Position numbers and translations under genes: made by a program. A stretch of DNA of 24,882 nt, taken from a virus. Of this stretch, positions 18,310 to 24,882 are shown one piece after another (position 1 is the stretch's first letter; every line of letters starts with the position of its first letter). The stretch covers positions 1 through 24,882 of the IMG/VR virus record IMGVR_UViG_3300037891_000829; one strand, written 5' to 3'. Under the pieces are notes generated by a model that did no database searches, was not told the origin of the DNA, and was given only the letters and a program-made list of their open reading frames with translations.

Positions 18310-19247
18310 TGGCTTACCAACAAGGTGATACAATTCAAGCAAGTGATTACAACACATTTGCGACAAACATTAACACAATAATTGGTACTGGCTCAACAGA
18401 TAGTGGTTATGGGAACACAGAAGTCGCATCGATTTCTGCAGGGAACACAATTACAGCGGCACAATGGAATGCATTACTTTCTGCTTTACAGAAAGGTGCT
18501 AACCACCAAGGTACTACATTGACGAATGCGTCAAACACAGTATCAGCGGGCGGAAACATTTTGCCATTATCAAACTTAGAGGCAGATATCACATTAATTA
18601 CAAATAACAAAGCAACAGCAGATGCGTCAAATATGGCAACTGACACTGGTGTAACTTCAACAAGAACATCAGCTTGGTCAGGAACAGTACAACACATATT
18701 TACAGTAACATTTGCTAGTGCAAACGCAGGCAGACACTTTTTTAACTCAGGTGGTGAAATTAGATTTGCTGGATCACGTTCAGGTGGTTCTTCAACAGAT
18801 CAAAACACTGACTGGACTAACTTATTGTCAGATGCGGCAACAGTAAAATTTGCAGAGACTTCAACTTCATACACTGGTTCAGGTGGAACAGCGGCTTCAG
18901 TTGGTTTTGATGATTTAACAACATCAAATCAACAAATTTTTACAGCAACTGGCGATGGACAGTATACAGCGAATGATTGGACAATCGAAGCAAAAGCGAA
19001 TGCGGCTTATGGGTCAGCAACCGTTTTAACGTTTACTGTTTATTTTAAAGATGACCATGCTTCTTCAACTGGTACATTTACTGGTGGCGGTTTAGGTACT
19101 GCTCCAAACGAAGGTACAGGTTGGACTGGTGCTGACTCAGTTGATGGAACTTTAACTAGCACAATTACTACATTAAGAGCGGATAACGCCTCTAAAGTAC
19201 AAGTTGCTAATCCAAGTTCTAACACAACTACAGAAGTTAGTGCATAA
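18309..19247 (+). CDS. Second fibre/adhesin-like virion protein
   Basis: This 312-aa protein overlaps the fibre gene stop by one base (TAATG) behind AGGAG at 18297-18301, so the two are co-translated. The N-terminal 75 residues contain two similar units, DTIQASDYNTFATNINTI and NTITAAQWNALLSALQ, a Q-x-S/A-x-D/Q-Y/W-N pattern that suggests a duplicated helical cap. The middle has a RHFFNSGGEIRFAGSRSGG segment familiar from phage structural and fibre proteins. The rest is beta-strand and Gly/Ser/Thr rich, without enzyme motifs, Cys or a membrane segment. It probably caps or accompanies the fibre, possibly as a receptor-contact protein. That role is inference from the operon and composition. Confidence 0.68.
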   Translation: MAYQQGDTIQASDYNTFATNINTIIGTGSTDSGYGNTEVASISAGNTITAAQWNALLSALQKGANHQGTTLTNASNTVSAGGNILPLSNLEADITLITNNKATADASNMATDTGVTSTRTSAWSGTVQHIFTVTFASANAGRHFFNSGGEIRFAGSRSGGSSTDQNTDWTNLLSDAATVKFAETSTSYTGSGGTAASVGFDDLTTSNQQIFTATGDGQYTANDWTIEAKANAAYGSATVLTFTVYFKDDHASSTGTFTGGGLGTAPNEGTGWTGADSVDGTLTSTITTLRADNASKVQVANPSSNTTTEVSA

Positions 19248-19264
19248 TAATTAGTAAAAAGTAT

Positions 19265-19293
19265 TTGACTTTTACGCCTCCGTTATGTATAAT
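19265..19293 (+). promoter_or_regulatory. Sigma70-type promoter for the modification operon
   Basis: TTGACT at 19265-19270 and TATAAT at 19288-19293 are separated by exactly 17 bases, a near-perfect host housekeeping promoter. The predicted start is near 19300, giving a leader of about 18 bases that contains GGAGG (19307-19311). It uses a different promoter class from the late promoters upstream, so the downstream genes could be expressed early or through the whole infection. The -10 box lies inside the hairpin of the overlapping terminator. Confidence 0.65.
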
Positions 19294-19317
19294 ATTATAC
19301 ATAAACGGAGGTTTTTT
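19277..19317 (+). terminator. Intrinsic terminator overlapping promoter and RBS
   Basis: CCTCCGTT (19277-19284) pairs with AACGGAGG (19304-19311). The stem continues through ATGTAT/ATACAT with one bulged A, closing an AT-rich loop, and is followed at once by six T residues (19312-19317). This is a strong rho-independent terminator for read-through from the fibre operon. The 3' arm is also the GGAGG Shine-Dalgarno of the gene at 19318, so any read-through RNA would hide that site. Confidence 0.72.
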
Positions 19318-19668
19318 ATGAGTGATGAACGATTACACAAAGCATTAGAATTTGCTAATTATAGGCAGACATTTTTTAATCAAAAACAAATCCTGAAAAA
19401 TAAAAGTCAGGCATTGCTATCATATTCAACAGAGGGTGGTACATTTAAAGTAACACAAGAGTTAATTGCTTTTGTTGGTACTTTTGTACAACAAGGATAT
19501 GAAGAAATGGTATTGTTAGATGTAAATGAAAATCCAATTAAGATAGATAATTTAAAATCTTTCTTAACAGAAATTACATCAAGATATTTTGAAGTAACAA
19601 ATGATTATCATAAGCAATATAGTGAAATGCAAACTAAAAGAAGAACTGCAAAATTAGTAGAAGCATGA
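19318..19668 (+). CDS. Small protein of unknown function, first gene of the cassette
   Basis: This 116-aa protein (MSDERLHKALEF onward) has no recognised domain. An N-terminal amphipathic helical stretch rich in Lys, Gln and Phe is followed by a TEGGTFKVTQELIAFVGTFV beta-helix patch, then VLLDVNENPIKI and a C-terminal charged helix. There is no signal peptide, membrane segment or Cys. I choose the ATG at 19318 because GGAGG ends 6 bases before it. An in-frame ATG at 19285 lies inside the terminator stem and upstream of the predicted transcript start, so it is unlikely to be used. The stop overlaps the next start (ATGA). Its position suggests a small partner of the enzymes downstream or a phage assembly protein; neither can be shown. 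Confidence 0.72.
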   Translation: MSDERLHKALEFANYRQTFFNQKQILKNKSQALLSYSTEGGTFKVTQELIAFVGTFVQQGYEEMVLLDVNENPIKIDNLKSFLTEITSRYFEVTNDYHKQYSEMQTKRRTAKLVEA

Positions 19669-20549
19669 GCAAAGGTATAGTATTTTTTGCACATAACAAT
19701 TCTGAAATTGATTATGGTAGTATAGCATTAGCAAACGCCTTAATGATTAAACATCATATGGGGCTTGACGCTATTACTTTAATTACTGACGAAGGTACTG
19801 TAAGACACTTAAAGACACAATATGATCAAAGTTTACTTGATAGTACCTTTGAAAATATAAAAATACAACCAAGAAAAAAAGTAGATAATAACAAACGTTA
19901 TAGAGATACAAGACATACAGTAAATTTATTACAATTTTATAATATTAATAGATCAACAGTTTTTACACAATCTCCATATGATGAAACATTAGTTATTGAC
20001 GTTGATTATTTAATTTGTAATAATACGTTAAATCAAATCTGGGGACATAAAGAAGACTTGATGATTAATAGAAAAAGTTATGATTTATTATCTGGAAGAC
20101 GTCACCAAGAGTTTGATAGAGTAGATGATTTTGGAATTGACTTTTACTGGGCTACTGTATTTTTCTTTAGAAAAACAGAACAAACAGAAATATTTTTTAA
20201 TCTATTAGAAGCTATTAAAGAAAATTATCCTTACTTTAAAACACTCTACGGAATTAACACGTACAACTTTAGAAATGATCATGCATTTAGTATTGCTGTT
20301 CATATGTTTAATGGTTTTGCAAAAAGTCAATTAGTAAAAAACCTTCCAGTTGATTTTTTACAACACACATTAGATTATGATGAACTTCATAATGTAGATT
20401 CAAAAGGATCACTATCATTTTTATTAGAAAAAATAAGTGAACCTGGAAACTTTATTCCAGCACGTACTGATGGCGTTAATGTCCATGTAATGAACAAGTA
20501 TTCAATTGTACGACAGAGTAAAAAAATAGTAGAGATGTATAGTGCATAA
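19665..20549 (+). CDS. GT-A-like glycosyltransferase (first paralogue)
   Basis: This 294-aa protein resembles nucleotide-sugar transferases of the GT-A fold. It opens with a short strand (GIVFFAHNN), then helical LANALMIKHH, and carries a metal/nucleotide-binding DxD motif, D112-V-D114, in the hydrophobic context ETLVIDVDYLI. A preceding SPYDETL matches TPYEQTV in the gene at 21093, so the two are paralogues. The C-terminal part (aromatic-rich, with NVHVMNKYS) would form the acceptor side. No membrane segment is seen, so it should act in the cytoplasm, on phage proteins, DNA or host glycan precursors. The start overlaps the previous stop (ATGA) and the end overlaps the GTG start downstream by 8 bases. 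Donor and acceptor are unknown. Confidence 0.74.
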   Translation: MSKGIVFFAHNNSEIDYGSIALANALMIKHHMGLDAITLITDEGTVRHLKTQYDQSLLDSTFENIKIQPRKKVDNNKRYRDTRHTVNLLQFYNINRSTVFTQSPYDETLVIDVDYLICNNTLNQIWGHKEDLMINRKSYDLLSGRRHQEFDRVDDFGIDFYWATVFFFRKTEQTEIFFNLLEAIKENYPYFKTLYGINTYNFRNDHAFSIAVHMFNGFAKSQLVKNLPVDFLQHTLDYDELHNVDSKGSLSFLLEKISEPGNFIPARTDGVNVHVMNKYSIVRQSKKIVEMYSA

Positions 20550-21096
20550 AATTTTATTAACAGACATAGACGGCGTAGTATTAAACTGGTCAGACCATTT
20601 TCAAAAATATTTAAAACAGTATTATCCAGAAGTATCGTTGTGGGATCCTACAACATTTGCACAATCAGATCAAACAGCAGACATTATAAAATATTATAAT
20701 AATACTGCATGGATTGGGTTCTTGCCTCCTTTAAGAGATGCACAAGAAATATTACCAAAGTTTAAACAAGAGGGTTGGGAAATTATTGCTTGTACATCAA
20801 TGGGTGTAGATCAATATGCAAACGCATTACGAAAACAAAATATTGAAAGTTTATTTCCAGATGTGTTCGCAAGAATTGATATTATTCCATTTATGGAACC
20901 AAAAAACAAATGGCTATCACAATACAAAGGAAGTGGTGCTATATGGGTGGAAGACAAGTGGACAAACGCAGTAGCAGGTGCTGATATTGGGCTTAAGACA
21001 TACTTTATGAAGCATGAATACAATGCAAAGTATAGTGCAAACAATATTGAAAAAGTTGATAATTGGATACAAATTTACAATAAGGTGAACAAATGA
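20542..21096 (+). CDS. HAD-superfamily phosphatase, nucleotidase-like
   Basis: This 184-aa protein shows the HAD phosphatase motifs in order: motif I D8-I-D10-G (nucleophile and acid/base Asp), motif II CTSMG with Thr85/Ser86, a Lys region PKNKW near 120-124 as motif III, and motif IV VED (E137, D138) followed by KWTNA. Size and layout fit the small 5'(3')-deoxyribonucleotidase-like branch, which removes phosphate from nucleotides or sugar phosphates. The start is a GTG at 20542 overlapping the upstream gene by 8 bases; the in-frame sequence before it lacks a better start. Placement between two glycosyltransferases fits dephosphorylation of a sugar-phosphate or nucleotide intermediate. That substrate is inference. 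Confidence 0.78.
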   Translation: MHKILLTDIDGVVLNWSDHFQKYLKQYYPEVSLWDPTTFAQSDQTADIIKYYNNTAWIGFLPPLRDAQEILPKFKQEGWEIIACTSMGVDQYANALRKQNIESLFPDVFARIDIIPFMEPKNKWLSQYKGSGAIWVEDKWTNAVAGADIGLKTYFMKHEYNAKYSANNIEKVDNWIQIYNKVNK

Positions 21097-21968
21097 AACA
21101 AGGTTATTTGGTAATAGCACAGAATTCTAAAGATGCAGATGGCAAATCTATTAATTATGTACGTATGGCTTATGCATTAGCATTAAGTATCAAGCATACA
21201 CAATCACAAATTAAAAATATATCTATTGCTGTTATTAATAAATCAGATGTACCAGAACATTATAGAGCAGTATTTGATGAAGTTATTGAATTACCTTTTG
21301 AAGATGATGCTCAAATGGCAGATTGGAAAATTAACAACAAATGGAAATACTATCATTGCACACCTTATGAGCAAACAGTAATACTAGATACTGATATGTT
21401 GTTTATGACAGACCTAAGCCATTGGTGGGAATATTTTACACATTGGGATATGATGGCAACAACTAACGTTCAAACATATCGTGGCGAAACAATAATTGAT
21501 AATCATTATAGAAAAACATTTGGACCAAATATGTTGCCAAATGTATATACAGCATTTTTTTATTTTAACAAAAAATCAAGTATGGTAAATGAATATTTTA
21601 GTGTAGTTGAGGATATATTTAGACGTTGGGAATATTATAGAGATACATCACTAGTTTTACCAAAACAAGAATTTTTAAGTGCAGACGTTGTATATGCAAT
21701 GGCAATGAAAATGTTAGATATAGTTGAGCTATCAACTAATCCAGCAGTAACTTGTCCAACCTTTGTACACATGAAACCAAAATTACAAAATTGGAAGTCT
21801 GGAGCAAATGATGATTGGACTAAATCTATTGGAGCATATTTCACTCCTGATTGCAAATTAAAAATTGGTAATTATCAACAAACATTACCAGTTCATTATG
21901 TAACAAAGAATTTTCTTACAGATGAAATTATAAAAAGATATGAGGAGCAAGTATATGTCAACGTCTAG
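21093..21968 (+). CDS. GT-A-like glycosyltransferase (second paralogue)
   Basis: This 291-aa protein is a paralogue of the one at 19665. It has an N-terminal strand GYLVIAQNS, then MAYALALSIKHT, and the DxD motif D99-T-D101 within EQTVILDTDMLF, typical of sugar-nucleotide-dependent transferases that use a divalent metal. Downstream patches NVYTAFFYFNKKS and CPTFVHMKP align in order with WATVFFFRKT and NVHVMNKYS of its sister. It is cytoplasmic by lack of signal or membrane segments. AAGGTG at 21081-21086 precedes an ATG that overlaps the HAD stop (ATGA). Retention of two sister transferases suggests two successive sugar additions or two acceptors; the sequence does not name them. Confidence 0.76.
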   Translation: MKQGYLVIAQNSKDADGKSINYVRMAYALALSIKHTQSQIKNISIAVINKSDVPEHYRAVFDEVIELPFEDDAQMADWKINNKWKYYHCTPYEQTVILDTDMLFMTDLSHWWEYFTHWDMMATTNVQTYRGETIIDNHYRKTFGPNMLPNVYTAFFYFNKKSSMVNEYFSVVEDIFRRWEYYRDTSLVLPKQEFLSADVVYAMAMKMLDIVELSTNPAVTCPTFVHMKPKLQNWKSGANDDWTKSIGAYFTPDCKLKIGNYQQTLPVHYVTKNFLTDEIIKRYEEQVYVNV

Positions 21969-22569
21969 AATATTATATTATGATTTAGAAACAAAAGACA
22001 TTATAAAAATTGTTGGTGAAGTTGATAGCTCTGTTACACATCCATATTATGAAATTGAGTTTGAAGATATAAAAGAATTTATTGACGGTACAAAAGTACA
22101 ATCACAATATTACATAGAATTAAATCCAAAAGATCCAAATGATTTTACAATTAAGAAAAAAGAAATACATTTGAATATAAGAGAAATAGATAAAACACTA
22201 CATAAAATTAGACAAGGTACAGATGATGATTTAAGTTATGATATTAGAGTTGTACATAATAAACAAGATAAAACAATTAGTTTTGAATTTAACCCTACAT
22301 TAAAAGCATATATGGCAAGTAAGTATCAACTTACAGGTAAACAGCAAAAGTTTACTAATCCAGAAATGCTTGTAATAAATGGAACAAGTATACTAAACTT
22401 CTTTATAACACAAACAGGTGACCCACATGATTTATTTGCAAGTTATTATGTACCTGTTGTACAGCTACTTACACAAGATAAGTTAACAGCACCTTACAAA
22501 GGAGAGTTAAATACTTGTAACGTGTTTACACGAAGAATATATGACGATTACTTAATGGTGGAGAAATAA
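21955..22569 (+). CDS. Conserved-looking hypothetical phage protein
   Basis: This 204-aa protein (MSTSRILYYDLETKD onward) is Asp, Lys and Ile rich with no motif I can assign. The N-terminal half alternates strands and acidic helices, a KKKEIHLNIREIDKTLHKIR helix is central, and the C-terminus has an NGTSILNFFITQTGDPHDLF patch. The start at 21955 is chosen because GAGGAG (21942-21947) sits 7 bases before it. An in-frame ATG at 21940 would contain that Shine-Dalgarno and has none of its own. The gene overlaps the end of the glycosyltransferase by 14 bases and is 1 base from the next, so it belongs to the operon. Function unknown; it may be a partner subunit. Confidence 0.68.
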   Translation: MSTSRILYYDLETKDIIKIVGEVDSSVTHPYYEIEFEDIKEFIDGTKVQSQYYIELNPKDPNDFTIKKKEIHLNIREIDKTLHKIRQGTDDDLSYDIRVVHNKQDKTISFEFNPTLKAYMASKYQLTGKQQKFTNPEMLVINGTSILNFFITQTGDPHDLFASYYVPVVQLLTQDKLTAPYKGELNTCNVFTRRIYDDYLMVEK

Positions 22570-22570
22570 T

Positions 22571-23605
22571 ATGGAAATAGATACAAATATACAAAAAGAC
22601 AAAGAATTAAAGATAAAAATATCTGATATAGACATATTTTACCTATCATATGATGAACCTAATTACCAAGAACATTGGGCAGATATTGTAAACAAAGTTC
22701 CATGGGCAAAACACGTACATGGTGTAGAAGGTTCTGATGCGGCACACAAAGCCTGTGCTAATAGAAGTGATACTGATCGATTTATTACAGTAGATGGCGA
22801 TAACAAGTTAGTTAACTATGATAAACTAATTGATTTAGAATTAGATTTTTCAGACTATAATTTAGAAAACTTAAATCAATCGGTTATATCTTTTACAGGT
22901 TATAATAACATTAATGGATTAATGTATGGTAACGGTGGTATTAAATGCTGGCCCAAACAAGCAGTACTTGATATGAAAACCCACGAAGCGGCAGAATCAG
23001 AAGGCTCTGCGGTAGACTTTTGTTGGGATATGAATTACATACAATTAAATGAATGTTTCTCACACGTATATAATAATGCAACACCGTATCAGGCATATCG
23101 AGCAGGTTTTAGAGAAGGTGTTAAAATGTCATTAGATAGAGGATTCAAGGTCGATCCAGTTAACTTTGAAAAAAACGTACATGATAAAAACTATCATAGA
23201 CTTCTAATATGGGCATCAGTTGGTATGGATGTGCCAAATGGTTTATGGGCATTATATGGTACTAGACTTGGTTGTTACATGACTAATTGTACCGATTGGG
23301 ATTTTGTTAAAGTGCGAGACTTTGAAGAACATACTAGGTTTTGGAATGAAGAAGTTAAACCTCAATTTGCAGGTGGCAATGAAACTTGTCATTATGAAAA
23401 GTATCAATGGGATAAAGATAAACTTTGGAATGAAACTATACGGCTTGGTAAAGAGTTAAGAAACAAACTTGGAATGCAAATTGATGATTTAAGTGCAGAA
23501 GGTTCTGCATTCTTTAAGAAAGTATATTGGAATCCACCTAGATCTGGAGCATTTGTAACAGAGAAAGGTACTGACGGAATTACTCGTTATAAAGTATTGA
23601 AATGA
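22571..23605 (+). CDS. GT-A-like glycosyltransferase-type protein (third, distinct family)
   Basis: This 344-aa protein starts at an ATG with GGAG 7 bases upstream. The N-terminal 80 residues resemble a nucleotide-sugar-binding Rossmann-like domain: DIDIFYLSYDEPNYQEHW, then HGVEGSDAAHKACANRS, then a D75-G-D77 motif in FITVDGDNKLV, the place of the GT-A DxD. The C-terminal part is rich in Trp, Tyr and Cys (for example NCTDWDF) and unlike the other two transferases. It shares the operon with them and overlaps the radical SAM start by four bases. It probably transfers or recognises a sugar. The acceptor is unknown, and a binding-only role is possible because the remaining catalytic residues cannot be identified. 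Confidence 0.63.
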   Translation: MEIDTNIQKDKELKIKISDIDIFYLSYDEPNYQEHWADIVNKVPWAKHVHGVEGSDAAHKACANRSDTDRFITVDGDNKLVNYDKLIDLELDFSDYNLENLNQSVISFTGYNNINGLMYGNGGIKCWPKQAVLDMKTHEAAESEGSAVDFCWDMNYIQLNECFSHVYNNATPYQAYRAGFREGVKMSLDRGFKVDPVNFEKNVHDKNYHRLLIWASVGMDVPNGLWALYGTRLGCYMTNCTDWDFVKVRDFEEHTRFWNEEVKPQFAGGNETCHYEKYQWDKDKLWNETIRLGKELRNKLGMQIDDLSAEGSAFFKKVYWNPPRSGAFVTEKGTDGITRYKVLK

Positions 23606-24882
23606 CCGATGAAGTACTTAAAATTAAACAAACCAGAAACAAACTAAATGCTGTTTCACCAAGTTTTTGTCTAGCAAAGTGGTATCAATCAACGATACAC
23701 TTACAGTATGGACACACACATAGTTGTCATCATCCAAGAACACACAAAGTACCTGTAGAAGAACTAAAAAATAATCCTAGTGCTTTACATAATACAGAAT
23801 ATAAAAAATCACAAAGAGAATTAATGTTAAAAGGAGTAAGGCCTCCTGAATGCCAGTATTGTTGGAATGTAGAAGACCTAGGTCCAGAACATTATAGTGA
23901 TAGAAGTTCTAAATCAAATGAAGAGTGGGCTAAACCTTTTTTAAAAGAAACAGCTGACATGGTTGGTGTAGAAAATGTTAATCCAACTTATGTCGAAGTT
24001 AGTTTTTCAAATGTATGCAATTTGAAATGCTCTTACTGTTCACCTGCATTTAGTAGTTCATGGATGGAAGAAATCCAATCTCAAGGAGCATACCCAACAA
24101 GTGATAATTTTAATAATTTAGATTGGCTACGAAAAGAAGGCAAATTACCTATTCCGCATCGTGAACATAATCCGTATGTTGACGCATTTTGGAAATGGTT
24201 CCCTGACCTGTATAAAAACCTCCAAGTTTTCCGAATCACAGGTGGGGAACCGCTTTTAACTAAAGATACATTTAAAGTCTTAGATTACATTAATAATAAT
24301 CCAAGACCAGAATTAGAGTTAGCAATTAATTCTAATGGATGTGTTCCGGATAAACTTTTTGATCAGTATATCGAAAAAATGAAACGTATTACGTTAGATA
24401 ATAAAATTGGTTTAACTAGACTGTATACAAGTGTAGATACATTTGGAGAACAAGCAGAATACATTAGAGATGGATTAAATTTTAACCAATGGTATGATAA
24501 TATATGCCGTGTGTTAACAGAACTGCCAAAAACAAAAGTAACAATAATGTGTACAACTGGATTATTGAGTTTACCAAACTTTCATAAACTTGTAGATATG
24601 ATACATCCATTAAAAAGAGAATTTTATAGTCATGCTAGAAAAGTACCAATAACATTAGATACAGCAATACTAAGACATCCAAGTTATTTAAGTGGTGTAG
24701 TTGCTGATCCTAGTTATTCTAATATGTTAGATAGCTCTGTTAAAATTATGTTAGAAAATGCAGAAACATATGATAATCCTTACAAAGGATTTTTTGATTT
24801 TGAAATAGCAAAGCTAAAACGTTTTCAACAGTATATTGCGGCAGGACCCAATCCACAAGAACGATTAAATATAAAACAAGTA
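23602..24882 (+). CDS. Radical SAM enzyme with N-terminal twitch-like Cys domain, partial
   Basis: The frame starts at the ATG of an ATGA overlap and stays open for 427 codons to the window edge. The radical SAM core has C139-x3-C143-x2-C146 (CNLKCSYC), the [4Fe-4S] site that cleaves S-adenosylmethionine, and RITGGEP (G214-P217) for SAM binding. Before the core, C23, C42 (in HSCHHP) and C84-x2-C87 (ECQYCW) form a four-Cys set like the twitch/SPASM auxiliary-cluster fold. That fold usually follows the core in peptide-modifying radical SAM enzymes; here it comes first. It is probably cytoplasmic. The substrate could be a peptide, a protein side chain or a sugar; the glycosyltransferase neighbours make a sugar or glycoprotein plausible. 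The C-terminus is outside the window. Confidence 0.85.
   Translation, partial: MTDEVLKIKQTRNKLNAVSPSFCLAKWYQSTIHLQYGHTHSCHHPRTHKVPVEELKNNPSALHNTEYKKSQRELMLKGVRPPECQYCWNVEDLGPEHYSDRSSKSNEEWAKPFLKETADMVGVENVNPTYVEVSFSNVCNLKCSYCSPAFSSSWMEEIQSQGAYPTSDNFNNLDWLRKEGKLPIPHREHNPYVDAFWKWFPDLYKNLQVFRITGGEPLLTKDTFKVLDYINNNPRPELELAINSNGCVPDKLFDQYIEKMKRITLDNKIGLTRLYTSVDTFGEQAEYIRDGLNFNQWYDNICRVLTELPKTKVTIMCTTGLLSLPNFHKLVDMIHPLKREFYSHARKVPITLDTAILRHPSYLSGVVADPSYSNMLDSSVKIMLENAETYDNPYKGFFDFEIAKLKRFQQYIAAGPNPQERLNIKQV

Noticed and set aside
19285-19317. Upstream ATG at 19285 as start of the small cassette gene
   Set aside because: It lies in the terminator stem and before the predicted transcript start, and its added residues come only from the hairpin. 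The ATG at 19318 has GGAGG at proper spacing.
21940-21954. Upstream ATG at 21940 for the hypothetical gene
   Set aside because: It has no Shine-Dalgarno of its own, and its first codons contain the GAGGAG that serves the ATG at 21955.

Overview
The window is a gene-dense, strongly AT-rich stretch with every credible gene on the + strand, and it reads as part of a T4-like (contractile-tailed) bacteriophage genome. The evidence is a recognisable T4 gp25-type and gp6-type baseplate pair in T4 order, exact T4 late-promoter octamers (TATAAATA) in two structural-gene gaps, and fibre modules familiar from marine myoviruses. The low GC and the module types suggest a marine phage of a Pelagibacter- or Prochlorococcus-like host. 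The host cannot be fixed from this sequence.

Region 1 (30-16186) is baseplate. It holds a gp25-like wedge protein, an oversized gp6-like wedge protein (1317 aa) and one uninterrupted 3901-aa structural protein that takes up nearly half the window. The giant protein is a mosaic of beta-rich modules: a cupredoxin-like domain with an incomplete copper site, a tandem Gly-rich array shared in kind with the gp6-like protein, and several Trp/Tyr carbohydrate-binding-like units.

Region 2 (16187-19247) is adhesin and fibre. It holds a small virion protein behind a late promoter, a tail-fibre-like protein with a C-terminal chaperone/autoprocessing-like domain behind a second late promoter, and an overlapping second fibre-like protein. 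The 3' end of the fibre gene has a codon-usage shift and two adjacent inverted repeats.

Region 3 (19248-24882) starts with a compact control element. A consensus sigma70-type promoter, a hairpin-plus-U-tract terminator and the Shine-Dalgarno (SD) sequence of the next gene occupy the same 56 bases. It is followed by a tightly overlapping operon: a small unknown protein, a GT-A-like glycosyltransferase, a HAD-family hydrolase, a paralogous glycosyltransferase, an unknown protein, a third GT-A-like protein, and a radical SAM enzyme with an N-terminal Cys-rich domain cut by the window end. The switch plus this sugar/radical-SAM cassette is the best candidate for a poorly described system: an independently expressed modification pathway placed directly after the adhesin genes. 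No tRNA, CRISPR, insertion sequence or integrase was seen.
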